52,191 nt of DNA from Prochlorococcus sp. AG-355-B23 (GTDB lineage: Bacteria > Cyanobacteriota > Cyanobacteriia > PCC-6307 > Cyanobiaceae). Both the position numbers and the translations under genes were made by a program. The stretch spans positions 1 to 52,191 of the forward strand of contig QCDJ01000009.1 of assembly GCA_003280935.1 (NCBI GenBank). The letters are read 5' to 3'. The stretch's first letter is position 1. Every line of letters begins with the position of its first letter. Below, piece by piece: positions 25,086 to 36,372 of this stretch. A model generated the notes under the pieces. That model was given only the letters and a program-made list of their open reading frames with translations, was not told the DNA's origin and did no database searches.

Positions 25086-26981
25086 TCATTCCACAGTTAC
25101 ACTTTTAGCTAAATTTCTTGGTTGATCCACGTCAAGTCCTCTATGAGCTGCGATATGGTAACTCAATAATTGTAAAGGCAATATATTAAGTAGAGGTGAA
25201 ATCCATTCATTAGAGGAAGGAACTTTCATTAAAAAATCAAAGATTTCAGTTCCATCACATTCAGGAGCAATCCCAATCAAATATGAATCTCTAGCTTTTG
25301 CTTCTTGAGCATTACTGATAACTTTATCAAAAACCTCACCAGGGGAGGCGATTGAAATTACAGGAACTTTTTTATCTAATAAAGCTATTGGACCATGTTT
25401 CATTTCACCAGCAGGATATCCAGCTGCATGAATGTAACTAATTTCTTTAAGTTTTAACGCGCCTTCAAGTGCAATTGGATAATTTATTCCTCTACCTAAA
25501 AAAATAACATCTTTAATATTAAAAAAATCATGTGCCAGCTTTTCAGAAGATTTATTATGTTTCTCCAAGAGATCTTCCAGTAATGGCGGAAGTTTTATAA
25601 GTTCACTTATTAATTTACTTATTTCATCAGGACTTTGATTTCCTTTGATTTGAGCAAACTTTATGGCTAATCCATAAAAAGAAAGTAATTGAGCAAAAAA
25701 AGTTTTTGTTGCTGCAACTCCAACTTCTATTCCTGCACAGATATCTATTATATTTGAGACCTGCCTTCCTATTGAACTCTCTTTTCTATTTGTTATTGCA
25801 ATAAGATTAGGTTTAAATTTTTTATCTTCAATGGAAGAACGTCTTTTAATTTCCATATCGATAGCCGCGATTGTATCAGCAGTTTCTCCAGATTGAGTGA
25901 CTCCGATAGTTAATGTATTTGGCAATAATGGAGGTGGTGAGTATCGAAATTCACTTGCATAAAAGACATTTGTAGGGATACCTGAAAATTGCTCTAACAA
26001 AAAGCTGCCCACCATTGCAGCATGTTTACTAGTACCGCAAGCAATAATTTCAATTCTTTCTATTGATTCAAAAAACTCCGTATTAAAGGAATAGTTAATT
26101 TGATATTGATCATTATCTAAGTTCTTAATTAAATAATTTTCTAACCAGTTTTTTGCTGTCTGTGGCTGATCATATATCTCTTTTAACATATAGTGTTTGA
26201 AATTCATCTTATCCATTATTTGCTCTGAGACTTGTAAAGAAACTGGATTGCGATATTGTCTCTCGTTACTTGAGTCATATATTTCAATTCCAAGCGGAGT
26301 TATTAAAGCTATTTCTTCATCCTCCATAGGCAAAATAATATTCGTAAAGTTTGCAATTGCTGGAGTATCACTAGCACAAATAAATTCTCCTTCACCCAAA
26401 CCAATAATCAAGGGGGCTTGTCTTCTTGCAACTACCAAAGAAGTTGGAGCACCAGACCATAAAACTGCTAAAGCATAAGAACCTTCTAAATCAGATATTA
26501 CATTTCTCACAGCTACTAATAATGTTGAGCCATTATTCTCAAGATTAAGTTTACTTAATGTATTTAACTCTCTTTGAATTAGATGAGGAATTACCTCAGT
26601 ATCAGTTTCAGAATTAAAAATAATGCCCTCTTCCTCTAATTTATTTTTTAATTCTTGGAAATTTTCAATAATTCCATTTTGAACAACTGCTATATTTCCT
26701 GAACTATCGGTATGAGGATGTGCATTTTTAACCTCAGGCTTTCCATGTGTTGCCCATCTAGTGTGACCTATACCAACGGTACCAGGAATATTCTGATGAT
26801 TAAGATTATTTATTAAGTTCTTGAGTTTTCCTTCTGCTTTTTTACAAGAAATAACATTTGTTTCGGAATTTATTATTGCAATACCAGCAGAATCATAACC
26901 TCTATATTCAAGTTTTTCTAAACCATTAATTAATAATGGTAAAGCTGTTTTATATCCAGTTACAGCAACTATTCCACACAT
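25086..26981 (-). CDS. glmS: Glutamine-fructose-6-phosphate aminotransferase (isomerizing)
   Basis: GlmS makes glucosamine-6-phosphate, the entry to peptidoglycan and LPS amino sugars. The 631-aa protein starts MCGIVAVTGY, where Cys2 is the glutaminase nucleophile, and continues with RGYDSAGIAI and IGHTRWATHG. Two SIS domains follow from about residue 300 (ACGTSKHAAMVG, GVTQSGETADTIAA). The C-terminus ends NLAKSVTVE, as in the family. No glmS ribozyme is expected or seen in the 80-base gap toward psaC. Confidence 0.97.
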   Translation of the reverse strand: MCGIVAVTGYKTALPLLINGLEKLEYRGYDSAGIAIINSETNVISCKKAEGKLKNLINNLNHQNIPGTVGIGHTRWATHGKPEVKNAHPHTDSSGNIAVVQNGIIENFQELKNKLEEEGIIFNSETDTEVIPHLIQRELNTLSKLNLENNGSTLLVAVRNVISDLEGSYALAVLWSGAPTSLVVARRQAPLIIGLGEGEFICASDTPAIANFTNIILPMEDEEIALITPLGIEIYDSSNERQYRNPVSLQVSEQIMDKMNFKHYMLKEIYDQPQTAKNWLENYLIKNLDNDQYQINYSFNTEFFESIERIEIIACGTSKHAAMVGSFLLEQFSGIPTNVFYASEFRYSPPPLLPNTLTIGVTQSGETADTIAAIDMEIKRRSSIEDKKFKPNLIAITNRKESSIGRQVSNIIDICAGIEVGVAATKTFFAQLLSFYGLAIKFAQIKGNQSPDEISKLISELIKLPPLLEDLLEKHNKSSEKLAHDFFNIKDVIFLGRGINYPIALEGALKLKEISYIHAAGYPAGEMKHGPIALLDKKVPVISIASPGEVFDKVISNAQEAKARDSYLIGIAPECDGTEIFDFLMKVPSSNEWISPLLNILPLQLLSYHIAAHRGLDVDQPRNLAKSVTVE

Positions 26982-27061
26982 ACGAATTTTTTTTTCAATT
27001 ATATTTGAAAAAAAAAAAGTATTTTTAAAACATGGACTGTCTTAAAACTGCACTATAAAAA

Positions 27062-27349
<288 letters not shown>

Positions 27350-27440
27350 TTACAAAGAAATTAAAAAAATTAAGATATGCTTCACTCTTGTTAACTCTAG
27401 GGCATAAAATCATAAAGATAATTAGTAATTTCCATTGACT

Positions 27441-27680
27441 ATGTCACAAGAAATCCTCGAAAAAGTCTGTTCTATTGTTTCAGAACAATTAAGCGTTGAA
27501 GCAGGAGAAGTAAAATCAGATTCAAATTTCCAAAATGATTTAGGTGCAGATTCTCTAGATACTGTTGAACTCGTAATGGCTTTAGAAGAAGCATTTGATA
27601 TTGAAATTCCTGACGAAGCAGCCGAAGGAATCGCAACTGTTGGCGATGCAGTAAAATTCATCGAAGAAAAAAAAGGTTAA
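27441..27680 (+). CDS. acpP: Acyl carrier protein
   Basis: AcpP carries growing fatty acyl chains on a phosphopantetheine arm attached to the serine of [10 protein letters not shown] (about residue 38). The 79-aa acidic protein is typical. The open frame extends two codons upstream to a TTG at 27435, but the ATG at 27441 is the natural start and matches the usual [10 protein letters not shown]-terminus. It is followed 8 bases later by fabF, so the two are cotranscribed. Confidence 0.97.
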   Translation: MSQEILEKVCSIVSEQLSVEAGEVKSDSNFQNDLGADSLDTVELVMALEEAFDIEIPDEAAEGIATVGDAVKFIEEKKG

Positions 27681-27688
27681 TTTAAAGA

Positions 27689-28933
27689 ATGCCAAATTTC
27701 CATCGAGTTGTTATTACAGGTATCGGAGCAGTAACTCCAATTGGTAATAACATTGATGAATATTTAGTCGGTCTTCAAACAGGAACTAACGGGGTCTCAG
27801 ATATTACTCTCTTTGATCCTGAACAACATCCCTGCAAATTTGCTGCAGAAGTAAAAAATCTTCAGTCTGAAAATTTTATTGAAGCTAAAGAATCCAAAAG
27901 ATGGGATCGTTTTTCCCAGTTTGGAGTTATTGCTGCAAAGCAAGCCTTTAATGATTCTGGACTTGAAATTACTGAAGCTAATGAATCAAGAATTGGAGTG
28001 ATTATTGGTTCTGGTGTTGGAGGCTTACTAACTATGGAAAGTCAAGCTCAAATATTGAGTCATAAAGGGCCTAAAAGAGTAAGTCCATTTACAGTCCCAA
28101 TGATGATTCCAAACATGGCAACTGGTTTGGCTGCAATCGCTTTGGGTGCAAAAGGACCAAGTTCATCTGTTTCTACAGCTTGCGCTGCGGGTTCAAATGC
28201 AATTGGTGATTCTTTTAGACTAATCCAACTTGGAAAAGCAGATGCAATGATCTGTGGAGGAGCAGAAGCAAGTATAACCCCTCTTGGAGTAGCAGGTTTT
28301 GCCAGTGCTAAAGCTCTTTCTTTCAGAAATGACAGTCCTCAAACTGCTAGCAGACCTTTTGATGCAGAAAGAGATGGATTTGTTATTGGAGAGGGATCTG
28401 GAATTCTTGTTTTAGAAACCTTAGAAAATGCACAAAAAAGGAATGCGAGAATCTATGCAGAAATAGTTGGATATGGAACAACATGTGATGCTCATCATAT
28501 TACTGCTCCATCTCCAGGCGGTATTGGAGGCGCCGAAGCTATAAAATTAGCAATTGAAGACGCTTGTCTTAGCTTTGAAAAAGTTGATTACATAAATGCT
28601 CATGGAACAAGTACATTAGCTAATGATAAAAATGAAACTTCTGCAATTAAATCAATTTTTAGAGACAGATCTTACCTTATTCCTGTAAGCTCTACTAAGT
28701 CGATGACTGGTCATCTCCTAGGAGGCTCAGGAGGTATAGAAGCTGTAGCTTGTATACTTTCTTTGACACATAATTTTATCCCTCCTACAATTAACTACGT
28801 CAATCCAGATCCTGAATGTGATCTTGATTATGTACCAAATAATGCAAGAGAAGCTCAAGTAGGAGTTGCTCTTTCTAATTCTTTCGGATTTGGTGGTCAC
28901 AATGTTTGCCTGGCTTTCAGCAAAATGAATTGA
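27689..28933 (+). CDS. fabF: Beta-ketoacyl-ACP synthase II
   Basis: FabF condenses malonyl-ACP with acyl-ACP in elongation of fatty acids. The 414-aa thiolase-fold enzyme has the catalytic cysteine in STACAAGSNAIG (about residue 165) and the two histidines in NAHGTSTLANDKNE and SMTGHLLGGSGG, with the conserved lysine just before the latter. It follows acpP by 8 bases and precedes tktA by 42. Confidence 0.97.
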   Translation: MPNFHRVVITGIGAVTPIGNNIDEYLVGLQTGTNGVSDITLFDPEQHPCKFAAEVKNLQSENFIEAKESKRWDRFSQFGVIAAKQAFNDSGLEITEANESRIGVIIGSGVGGLLTMESQAQILSHKGPKRVSPFTVPMMIPNMATGLAAIALGAKGPSSSVSTACAAGSNAIGDSFRLIQLGKADAMICGGAEASITPLGVAGFASAKALSFRNDSPQTASRPFDAERDGFVIGEGSGILVLETLENAQKRNARIYAEIVGYGTTCDAHHITAPSPGGIGGAEAIKLAIEDACLSFEKVDYINAHGTSTLANDKNETSAIKSIFRDRSYLIPVSSTKSMTGHLLGGSGGIEAVACILSLTHNFIPPTINYVNPDPECDLDYVPNNAREAQVGVALSNSFGFGGHNVCLAFSKMN

Positions 28934-28975
28934 AGACAACCAATTCTTTATTTCCAACTTCACTAATTTAAAACA

Positions 28976-30982
28976 ATGGTCGCTGCATCAGTTTCATTAC
29001 AATCACTTTGTGTAAATAGTATAAGAATGCTTGCTGTAGATGCAGTAAATAAATCTAATAGTGGACATCCTGGATTGCCAATGGGATGTGCTCCTATGGG
29101 TTATGCATTATGGCAAAATATACTTAATCACAATCCCAATAATCCAAAATGGTTCAATAGAGACCGTTTTGTATTATCAGCTGGACATGGCTGCATGCTG
29201 TTATATTCCTTGCTTCATTTGACAGGATATAAATCAGTTTCCATAGAGGATATTAAAGAATTTAGGCAATGGGGATCAAAAACTCCTGGACATCCAGAAA
29301 CATTCGAAACTGAAGGTGTTGAAGTTACAGCGGGGCCTCTTGGAGCCGGAATTTCAAATGCGGTTGGATTAGCAATAGCTGAAACTCACTTAGCCGCTAA
29401 ATTTAACAAGCCTAATTGCAATATCGTTGATCACTATACCTACGTAATAATGGGTGACGGGTGTAATCAAGAAGGTATTGCATCAGAGGCATGCTCACTA
29501 GCTGGTCATCTTAAGCTTGGAAAATTAATTGCACTTTATGACGATAATCAAATTACAATTGATGGGCGAACCGACGTTTCTTTCACCGAAGATGTCTTAA
29601 AAAGATACGAAGCTTATGGATGGCATGTGCAACATGTTGAAGATGGTAATCACGATGTTAAAGGAATAACTGAAGCTATCGAAAAAGCAAAATTAATTAA
29701 AGACAAGCCTTCAATTATAAAAATTTCTACAACCATAGGTTACGGTTCGCCCAATAAATCAGATACTGCTGGAATTCATGGAGCAGCTGTTGGAGAAGAA
29801 GAAGCTGCATTAACTAGGGAGTTTCTAAATTGGGAATATCCTCCATTTGAAATACCAGATGAAGTGTATTCGCATTTTAGAAAATCAATAACCAAAGGCG
29901 AAAACTTAGAGAAAGAATGGGATTCTAAATTTGAAGAATATCAAAAAAAATATCCCTCTGAAGGAGCCGAATTAAACAGAATGTTAAAAGGCCAATTACC
30001 TGAGAATTGGGACTCAGACCTCCCCTCTTATACTCCTGATGATAAAGGTTTAGCCACCAGAAAGCATTCACAAATATGTTTAGGTGCTTTAGGACCTAAC
30101 CTGCCTGAATTAATTGGTGGATCCGCAGATTTAACTCACTCTAACTACACAGACATCAAGGGAGAAACTGGATCATTCCAGCCTCATAGTCCTGAAAAAA
30201 GATATTTACATTTTGGTGTACGAGAACATGCTATGGCAGCTGTACTTAATGGTATTGCCTATCACAACAGTGGGCTTATTCCTTATGGTGGCACTTTCCT
30301 TGTTTTCGCTGATTATATGAGAGGTTCAATGAGGCTTTCAGCACTCAGCGAATTAGGAGTAATCTATGTTTTAACACATGATTCAATTGGTGTAGGAGAA
30401 GACGGCCCAACACATCAACCTATTGAAACTATCCCTTCTCTTCGTGCTATGCCCAACATGCTAGTTTTCAGACCAGGCGATGGGAATGAGACAAGTGGAG
30501 CTTATAAGCTTGCGATCCAAAATCGCAAAAGGCCTTCTGCCCTTTGTTTAAGCAGACAAGGTATGCCGAATCAAGAAAATACTTCTATCGACAAAGTTGC
30601 TCTAGGAGGATATGTAGTTTCTGATTGTGAAGGAACACCAGATCTTATATTTATTGGTACTGGAAGCGAACTGAATCTTTGTATTGAAGCAAGTAAAGAA
30701 ATTTCAAGCTTAGGTAAAAAAATTAGAGTTGTTTCTATGCCTTGTGTAGAACTTTTTGAAGAGCAAGAAGAATCTTATAAAGAAAGTGTTTTACCTAGGA
30801 GTGTGAAAAAGAGAGTTGTAGTAGAGGCTGCCCATTCATTTGGATGGCATAAATTTACAGGTTTTGAGGGAATTTGTATTACTATGGATAGATTTGGTGC
30901 ATCAGCACCAGGTGGAGAATGTATGAAAAATTTTGGATTTACTATCGAAAACGTAGTTAATAAGACAAAGGAAATTCTATAA
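28976..30982 (+). CDS. tktA: Transketolase
   Basis: Transketolase transfers two-carbon ketol units in the Calvin cycle and pentose phosphate pathway, using thiamine diphosphate. The 668-aa protein has SGHPGLPMG near residue 28, the ThDP motif [16 protein letters not shown] near 160, the pyrimidine-domain glutamate in [11 protein letters not shown], and the C-terminal domain with [12 protein letters not shown]. It is downstream of fabF on the same strand. It is convergent with thiC, which makes part of its cofactor, although this adjacency is probably coincidental. Confidence 0.97.
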   Translation: MVAASVSLQSLCVNSIRMLAVDAVNKSNSGHPGLPMGCAPMGYALWQNILNHNPNNPKWFNRDRFVLSAGHGCMLLYSLLHLTGYKSVSIEDIKEFRQWGSKTPGHPETFETEGVEVTAGPLGAGISNAVGLAIAETHLAAKFNKPNCNIVDHYTYVIMGDGCNQEGIASEACSLAGHLKLGKLIALYDDNQITIDGRTDVSFTEDVLKRYEAYGWHVQHVEDGNHDVKGITEAIEKAKLIKDKPSIIKISTTIGYGSPNKSDTAGIHGAAVGEEEAALTREFLNWEYPPFEIPDEVYSHFRKSITKGENLEKEWDSKFEEYQKKYPSEGAELNRMLKGQLPENWDSDLPSYTPDDKGLATRKHSQICLGALGPNLPELIGGSADLTHSNYTDIKGETGSFQPHSPEKRYLHFGVREHAMAAVLNGIAYHNSGLIPYGGTFLVFADYMRGSMRLSALSELGVIYVLTHDSIGVGEDGPTHQPIETIPSLRAMPNMLVFRPGDGNETSGAYKLAIQNRKRPSALCLSRQGMPNQENTSIDKVALGGYVVSDCEGTPDLIFIGTGSELNLCIEASKEISSLGKKIRVVSMPCVELFEEQEESYKESVLPRSVKKRVVVEAAHSFGWHKFTGFEGICITMDRFGASAPGGECMKNFGFTIENVVNKTKEIL

Positions 30983-30996
30983 CTACTAATTGATAA

Positions 30997-32367
30997 CTAC
31001 ACTGAAGTATTGCATTCTTCAAGCTTATCTTTTAGCTGATCAAGAGATTCATCAGAAATCTTTGAATTCATTGGACAATGTTTAGGGCCACACATTGAGC
31101 AAAACTCCGCCTTTTTAAAGATTTCTTCAGGCAGTGTTTCATCATGGTACTGCTTTGCCCTTTCAGGATCTAATGAAAGTTCGAATTGTTTATTCCAATC
31201 AAAGTTATACCTTGCATGACTAAGTTCATCATCTCGATCACGAGCCCCTGCTCTATGTCTTGCTATGTCAGCAGCGTGAGCAGCTATTTTGTAAGCAATT
31301 AAACCCTCTCTTACATCTTCTGCATTTGGTAGACCTAGATGTTCTTTTGGCGTTACATAACATAACATAGAAGTTCCATACCACCCTGCCATTGCCGCCC
31401 CAATAGCACTTGATATATGGTCATAACCAGGAGAGATATCTGTCACTAATGGACCGAGCACATAAAATGGAGCTTCTGAACATTCTTCCATTTGCTTTCT
31501 CACATTAAACTCAATTTGGTCCATAGGTACATGACCAGGGCCCTCAACCATTACTTGAACATTATGTTCCCATGCTCTTCTGGTAAGCTCGCCTAAAGTC
31601 TTCAATTCAGCTAGCTGAGCATCATCAGAAGCATCATGCAAGCATCCGGGCCTTAATGAATCTCCTAGAGAAAAAGTACAATCATATTTCTTAAAAATCT
31701 CACAAATGTCATCAAACCTTGTGTAGAGGGGATTTTGCTTGAAATGATGTAACATCCATTGGGCTAAAATACCTCCCCCCCTACTTACAATTCCAGTAAT
31801 TCTTCCTTTAACTTTCGGCAAATGCTCTATTAATAGCCCAGCATGAATAGTTTGATAATCTACGCCTTGCTGACAATGTTTTTCAATAATATGAAGAAAA
31901 TCGTCCTCAGTTAATCTATCTATTGAACCATGTACACTTTCTAATGCTTGATACACAGGAACTGTTCCAATAGGAACAGGAGACTCATGAATAATTGCTT
32001 GCCGTACTTCATCTAAATTTACTCCTCCTGTAGAAAGATCCATAACAGTATCAGCTCCATATTTAACTGCAAGTTTTAGCTTCTCTACTTCTTCATTGAT
32101 ATCACTTGCATTAGGGGATGCACCAATATTGGCATTAACTTTGCATCTAGAAGCAATACCTATGGACATTGGCTCAAGATTCAAATGATTAATATTAGCT
32201 GGAATAATTAATCTCCCTCTTGCCACTTCTTCCATTATTAAAGAAGCAGGAAGATTCTCTTTTTGAGCAACAAAATCCATTTCTTCAGTAATATATCCGT
32301 TTCTCGCAAAGTTCATCTGAGTTACATTGTTTTTCCCAAGGCGAGGCTTAATCCACGAACTTCTCAT
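30997..32367 (-). CDS. thiC: Phosphomethylpyrimidine synthase
   Basis: ThiC is a radical SAM enzyme that rearranges AIR into the thiamine pyrimidine HMP-P. The 456-aa protein has the C-terminal cluster motif [11 protein letters not shown] (the unusual CX2CX4C arrangement), the core [16 protein letters not shown], and [13 protein letters not shown]. Cyanobacterial ThiC lacks the long N-terminal region of the E. coli protein, as here. A TPP riboswitch lies about 48 bases upstream, so expression is expected to fall when TPP is plentiful. Confidence 0.98.
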   Translation of the reverse strand: MRSSWIKPRLGKNNVTQMNFARNGYITEEMDFVAQKENLPASLIMEEVARGRLIIPANINHLNLEPMSIGIASRCKVNANIGASPNASDINEEVEKLKLAVKYGADTVMDLSTGGVNLDEVRQAIIHESPVPIGTVPVYQALESVHGSIDRLTEDDFLHIIEKHCQQGVDYQTIHAGLLIEHLPKVKGRITGIVSRGGGILAQWMLHHFKQNPLYTRFDDICEIFKKYDCTFSLGDSLRPGCLHDASDDAQLAELKTLGELTRRAWEHNVQVMVEGPGHVPMDQIEFNVRKQMEECSEAPFYVLGPLVTDISPGYDHISSAIGAAMAGWYGTSMLCYVTPKEHLGLPNAEDVREGLIAYKIAAHAADIARHRAGARDRDDELSHARYNFDWNKQFELSLDPERAKQYHDETLPEEIFKKAEFCSMCGPKHCPMNSKISDESLDQLKDKLEECNTSV

Positions 32368-32414
32368 AATTTACAAATTTTTTAAAAGGATTATTACTAA
32401 AGTTTGATCAAATC

Positions 32415-32496
32415 TCCACTTCCCTGCATCAAGGTTTATGATTCAGGTTCAAAGGGTATGATCTCAGCTAAGTTAAAATTCCTAGCACCCCTAGTA
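32415..32496 (-). promoter_or_regulatory. TPP riboswitch (THI element) in the thiC leader
   Basis: Read on the minus strand, the element shows the conserved THI-box parts in order: AGGGGTGC, then TTAGCTGAGATCATACCCTT, then GAACCTGAATCATA, and finally GATGCAGGGAAGTGG. The CTGAGA and ACCTGA blocks form the pyrimidine-binding arm, and GCAGGGAA closes the pyrophosphate side. Some P1 pairs are weak. There is no strong terminator between the element and the start, so control could be at translation. Ends are approximate. Confidence 0.93.
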
Positions 32497-32565
32497 TTAA
32501 TTCTATTAATAGCTCTTTTCTAAAAAATAGTCATCTCATGTTGCGTAAAAATATATAAAATTATT

Positions 32566-32781
32566 TTATTTAACTTTTTGATAAGACTTTATTTTTTTTA
32601 AAATATTTTTCCTATCCAATTGTCTACTTATACCCCTTTCCAAAATAATTACAATCCCCATTAAGCCAATAGGTAAATAAAAAATCTTTCTAGAATTGTC
32701 CCTAAAAATTAATCCGATAGCAGATATGAGAATCATGAGCGGAGCGACAAAAGATAAAGTCAATCTTTTATTAATTTTCAT
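32566..32781 (-). CDS. Small two-pass membrane protein, DUF3188-like (71 aa)
   Basis: The protein has two hydrophobic segments (about residues 9-26 and 34-48) separated by the short basic turn RDNSRKI, and a lysine-rich cytosolic tail (KKIKSYQKVK). This fits the small picocyanobacterial DUF3188 type, recalled from memory. Its ATG overlaps the stop of the upstream M20 gene in an ATGA junction, so translation is probably coupled. Function unknown. Confidence 0.65.
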   Translation of the reverse strand: MKINKRLTLSFVAPLMILISAIGLIFRDNSRKIFYLPIGLMGIVIILERGISRQLDRKNILKKIKSYQKVK

Positions 32782-33962
32782 TGACTAATTGTGTTAATTT
32801 TTTCATTGTTTAATTTTACTATGGATTCTGTAATCACTTTAATTCCAACAGCAATAGCTTTTTCATCTGGATCAAATTTAGAACTATGAAGAGGAGCGCA
32901 TCCATTTGAACTAGACACGCCAAGCCTAAACATAGCGCCTGGAATCTCTTTTAAGAATTCAGCGAAATCCTCAGCTCCTAATGATGGTTTTTGTAATTCG
33001 ATAACATTTTCTTGACCCAAAACCTTAATTCCCGAATCTCTGAGGACTCTATTAATTTCAGGATTATTATTAACTGCCGGAGTGATTTCTCTAAATATTA
33101 CTTTTGCTTCAGCTCCGCAACTATTAGCTAAAGAAGTGATATTTTCATTGAGCCAATTACCAATATTCGTAAATACTTTACGATTAGTGCATCTAACAGT
33201 ACCAATTAAATTAACCTTTTCTGCGAGAACATTAAATGCATTGCCACCATTTATTTTGCCAAAAGTTATTACTACTGGATCTAGAGGGTCTAACTTCCGT
33301 GTTATTGATTCTTGAATTCCCGAGATAACTTTTGATGCCGCCCAAATAGCATCAACTCCTTCATGAGGTCGAGCACCATGGCCTGATTTTCCTTTAATCT
33401 CAACATTAAGTTCTCCAGCAGCTGCAGTTAAACTTCCCTCTTTAATGCCAATAGTCCCTACGGATAAATCGGGGTAGACATGAACTCCCAAAATATGGGT
33501 TAAACCATTAGTTGCACCATCCTTAATCATCCATCTAGCTCCACTCGCAATTTCTTCAGCAGGCTGAAAAATTATCCGAGTCCCAAAATTTAGTTTTAAA
33601 TCCTTAATAATTTTTGCGACACCCAATCCAATCGAGATATGCAAATCGTGACCACAGGCATGCATAACACCATCTACTTTTGAAGAAAAACTTAATTTAG
33701 TTTCCTCAAATATTGGCAAAGCATCCATATCCACTCTTAAAGCTATAATGCCTTTATCTAGGGGGCCAAAATCAGCTATAACTCCAGTCCTACCTATAGA
33801 TTCTCTAACATTCCAACCAATATCTTTTAAAAAACCACTGATCAAGATCGCTGTTTGATTTTCAAGTCCACTTAATTCCGGATGTTCATGGATATGTCTT
33901 CTTAAGTTAATTAGTTCATCATTAAACGAATCAATTTTTTTTTGTAAATGATCTCTATTCAT
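32778..33962 (-). CDS. M20-family amidohydrolase (IAA-amino acid/hippurate hydrolase type)
   Basis: The 394-aa protein belongs to the M20D dinuclear metallopeptidases that split N-acyl amino acids and amides. Visible features are the RVDMDALPI strand (about residue 77), the metal motif MHACGHDLHISIG (about 100), FQPAEEIASGARWMI with the catalytic glutamates, the dimerisation block GKSGHGARPHEGVDA, and the final metal histidine in CAPLHSSKFDPDE. No signal peptide is present. The substrate cannot be told. It follows the TPR gene's start side by 3 bases and precedes the DUF3188-like gene by a 4-base overlap, and comes after neither in function. Confidence 0.93.
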   Translation of the reverse strand: MNRDHLQKKIDSFNDELINLRRHIHEHPELSGLENQTAILISGFLKDIGWNVRESIGRTGVIADFGPLDKGIIALRVDMDALPIFEETKLSFSSKVDGVMHACGHDLHISIGLGVAKIIKDLKLNFGTRIIFQPAEEIASGARWMIKDGATNGLTHILGVHVYPDLSVGTIGIKEGSLTAAAGELNVEIKGKSGHGARPHEGVDAIWAASKVISGIQESITRKLDPLDPVVITFGKINGGNAFNVLAEKVNLIGTVRCTNRKVFTNIGNWLNENITSLANSCGAEAKVIFREITPAVNNNPEINRVLRDSGIKVLGQENVIELQKPSLGAEDFAEFLKEIPGAMFRLGVSSSNGCAPLHSSKFDPDEKAIAVGIKVITESIVKLNNEKINTISQ

Positions 33963-33965
33963 TAC

Positions 33966-34766
33966 TTATTTTAAATCGATAAAATTCATTAAATCTTTAA
34001 TGGGTTGAGGAGGCCATCTTCTTATTTTTTTTAACCATTCTTCATTACTATATCTAGGATCTAATTCAGTAACCGCTATCCAATTACTCTCTGCTTTACC
34101 AGCTTCACCATTAGACCAATTCAAAGCTGTTAAAGCTGCCCTAGCATCTGCAAAAGTTGGATAACGTCTAATTAACTTTATTAATTCTTTTTCAGCTTGA
34201 TCAATATTTCCCAACTGGAAATCTGCTAATGCCAAACTTGACCTTGCCATGGCAAATCCTGGATTATATAAAGCAGCTTTTGAGAATAAATCTCTTGCTT
34301 TATCCCAATGGGATGTAGATCCTTGGACGTTAGCTAAATTATATAATGCAGAGAAATTTTTACTATCTAGGGAAATAACGAACATATAATCCTTTTCTGC
34401 TTGCGACCATAAACCCAATGCTTCCTCAGCTATCCCCCTGTTAATGTAAGGATCTATTTCACTAGGATTCAAACTTATTGCCTTATTTTGGTCATCTATT
34501 GATCCCTTAACATCTCCTACAACAAGTCTTACATTTCCTCTGTTGCTAAAACCTGCAGCATCATCAGGATAAGAATCGAGATATTGATTCCATTCTTGTA
34601 AAGCGAGATTAAATTTGCCGCCTGAACTAAGATCTAACGCAGTTTTAAACAAATCCTCTCTCAAAGATAATGAATAGCATGGTGCAATATAAAAAATATT
34701 GAAAAAAATAAAAATTAATAAAAAACAAACCTTAACTTTTTTAAAAGTTATCATCTTTTGAATCAA
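33966..34766 (-). CDS. Exported or membrane-anchored TPR-repeat protein
   Basis: An N-terminal hydrophobic stretch (about residues 12-32) ending near APCYS looks like a signal peptide or anchor. It is followed by several tetratricopeptide repeats, such as [32 protein letters not shown] and [17 protein letters not shown]. The 266-aa product is probably a periplasmic or thylakoid-lumen scaffold; the partner is unknown. Its start lies 26 bases inside the 3' end of ruvB, and a second ATG at 34754 also overlaps. It sits 3 bases before the M20 gene, making a ruvB-TPR-M20-DUF3188 chain. Confidence 0.85.
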   Translation of the reverse strand: MIQKMITFKKVKVCFLLIFIFFNIFYIAPCYSLSLREDLFKTALDLSSGGKFNLALQEWNQYLDSYPDDAAGFSNRGNVRLVVGDVKGSIDDQNKAISLNPSEIDPYINRGIAEEALGLWSQAEKDYMFVISLDSKNFSALYNLANVQGSTSHWDKARDLFSKAALYNPGFAMARSSLALADFQLGNIDQAEKELIKLIRRYPTFADARAALTALNWSNGEAGKAESNWIAVTELDPRYSNEEWLKKIRRWPPQPIKDLMNFIDLK

Positions 34767-35799
34767 TGTACTTTTTTCCTAAAGCAGTAAGCAATCTTCC
34801 TCGAGGAGTTCTCGTGAGAAAACCAATTTTAATGAGATATGGCTCAACTACAAATTCTAACATTGAAGAATCATCGCCCAACCCAGATGCAATTGAATCT
34901 AGGCCAGTTGGAATATTATTGTTTTGATTAAGAAAAGATAAATAGTGTCTATCTAAAGAATCCAATCCTTTTTCATCTATTTGATAAGAATTTAAAGCTT
35001 TTTTTATTAAATTCACTGAGATAGTATTAGTTTTCATAACAACTTGAGCATAATCTCTAACTCGTCTTAATAATCTTAAAGCAATTCTTGGAGTCCCTCG
35101 AGATATCTTTGCCAAATCATAAGATGCTTCTTCTTCTAAATCGAGGTTTATTAATCGGGAGAAATTAACAATAATTTGTTTTAATTCATCGCATGTATAG
35201 AATTCAATTTTCTGAGATATCCCAAATCTGTCTCTTAGAGGTGCACTTATTGAGGCTAATTTAGTTGTCGCGCCAATCAGAGTAAACCTAGGAAGATTAA
35301 TTGTTCTGCAACGGGCTCCTCTATTAGCTCCCATAGTTAAATCAAGTCTAAAATCCTCCATTGCAGAATATAACAACTCTTCAGTTAACCTATTTAAGCG
35401 ATGTATCTCATCGATAAATAAAACTTCACCTTCTTTTAATCCAAGAAGTAAACCTACAATATCTCTTGGTCTTTCAATTGCTGGTGCAGTAGCAATTCTA
35501 CATTTTGTTTTCAATTCGTTGGCTATCAAAAAAGCAAGAGTAGTCTTACCTAGACCAGGCTGTCCATATAAAAGAGTATGCTCCAAAGGTTCTTTTCTAA
35601 TAATTGAAGCATCTATAGCTATTCTTAAAGAAGATTTAAGTTGTTCTTGGCCAATAAATTCTTTTAAATTAAGAGGTCGGGCTAAGTTCAAATTATTATT
35701 TCTCTTTTCTTCTGGAATGTTTTTTGAATCAACTAGCCTAAGTTCTTTTTTACGAAAAGAAAAGTCATTATCGCCTATATTGGAAGAAATTATTGCCAT
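34741..35799 (-). CDS. ruvB: Holliday junction branch migration ATPase RuvB
   Basis: RuvB forms the hexameric motor that drives branch migration with RuvA. The 352-aa AAA+ protein has Walker [16 protein letters not shown] (about residue 77), Walker [14 protein letters not shown], sensor 1 [13 protein letters not shown], and a C-terminal winged-helix domain with [12 protein letters not shown]. It is divergent from smpB across 52 bases. The overlap with the TPR gene implies translational coupling. Confidence 0.97.
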   Translation of the reverse strand: MAIISSNIGDNDFSFRKKELRLVDSKNIPEEKRNNNLNLARPLNLKEFIGQEQLKSSLRIAIDASIIRKEPLEHTLLYGQPGLGKTTLAFLIANELKTKCRIATAPAIERPRDIVGLLLGLKEGEVLFIDEIHRLNRLTEELLYSAMEDFRLDLTMGANRGARCRTINLPRFTLIGATTKLASISAPLRDRFGISQKIEFYTCDELKQIIVNFSRLINLDLEEEASYDLAKISRGTPRIALRLLRRVRDYAQVVMKTNTISVNLIKKALNSYQIDEKGLDSLDRHYLSFLNQNNNIPTGLDSIASGLGDDSSMLEFVVEPYLIKIGFLTRTPRGRLLTALGKKYIDSKDDNF

Positions 35800-35851
35800 A
35801 ATGAAAGGTTAATTGCAATTGTTCTGAGTAGAAAGATTTTTTACAACTAAA

Positions 35852-36346
35852 ATGGCAAAAAATTCAAACAAAGTTAAAAAAAACACTAATAAAGCAAATA
35901 ATTTTAAACTTCTAGCTGATAATAGATATGCAAAATTTCAATATGCAATATCTGAAACAATCGAAGCTGGAATTGAGCTTTTAGGGACTGAAGTAAAGTC
36001 AATTAGAAACGGAAAAGCAAATTTAAGAGACGGATACTGTTCATTCAGAGATGGTGAGATATTATTATTAAATGTTCACATTTCACCACATAAAAATGTG
36101 GGGTCTTTCTTTAATCACGATCCACTAAGAAATAGAAAGTTGCTACTACATAAACAAGAAATAATAAAAATGAAATCTCATACTGAAAAAAAAGGAATGA
36201 CTATTGTTCCATTATCTCTTTATTTAAAAGGCTCATGGATAAAACTAACTATTGGAGTTGGTAAAGGGAAAAAATTACATGACAAACGACAAGATGAAAA
36301 ACAAAAAAGCATAAAAAAAGAAATCAACTCTGCTCTAAAAAGATAA
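35852..36346 (+). CDS. smpB: SsrA-binding protein
   Basis: SmpB binds tmRNA and carries it into stalled ribosomes for trans-translation. The 164-aa protein has a lysine-rich N-terminus, the OB-fold core [21 protein letters not shown] split as [16 protein letters not shown] and ANLRDGYC, and the basic tail [18 protein letters not shown] that reaches the decoding centre. It is divergent from ruvB. I found no tmRNA gene in the window. Confidence 0.97.
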   Translation: MAKNSNKVKKNTNKANNFKLLADNRYAKFQYAISETIEAGIELLGTEVKSIRNGKANLRDGYCSFRDGEILLLNVHISPHKNVGSFFNHDPLRNRKLLLHKQEIIKMKSHTEKKGMTIVPLSLYLKGSWIKLTIGVGKGKKLHDKRQDEKQKSIKKEINSALKR

Positions 36347-36372
36347 AAGATTAGGCAGAATTATTGAAAATA

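Noticed and set aside
27422..27661. A 79-codon minus-strand frame opposite acpP
   Set aside because: It is the antisense of acpP, and its serine-rich translation is what acidic GAA/GCA codons give when reversed.
35800..36372. tmRNA gene near smpB
   Set aside because: The flanks of smpB are short and lack the tRNA-like ends or tag frame of either one- or two-piece tmRNA.
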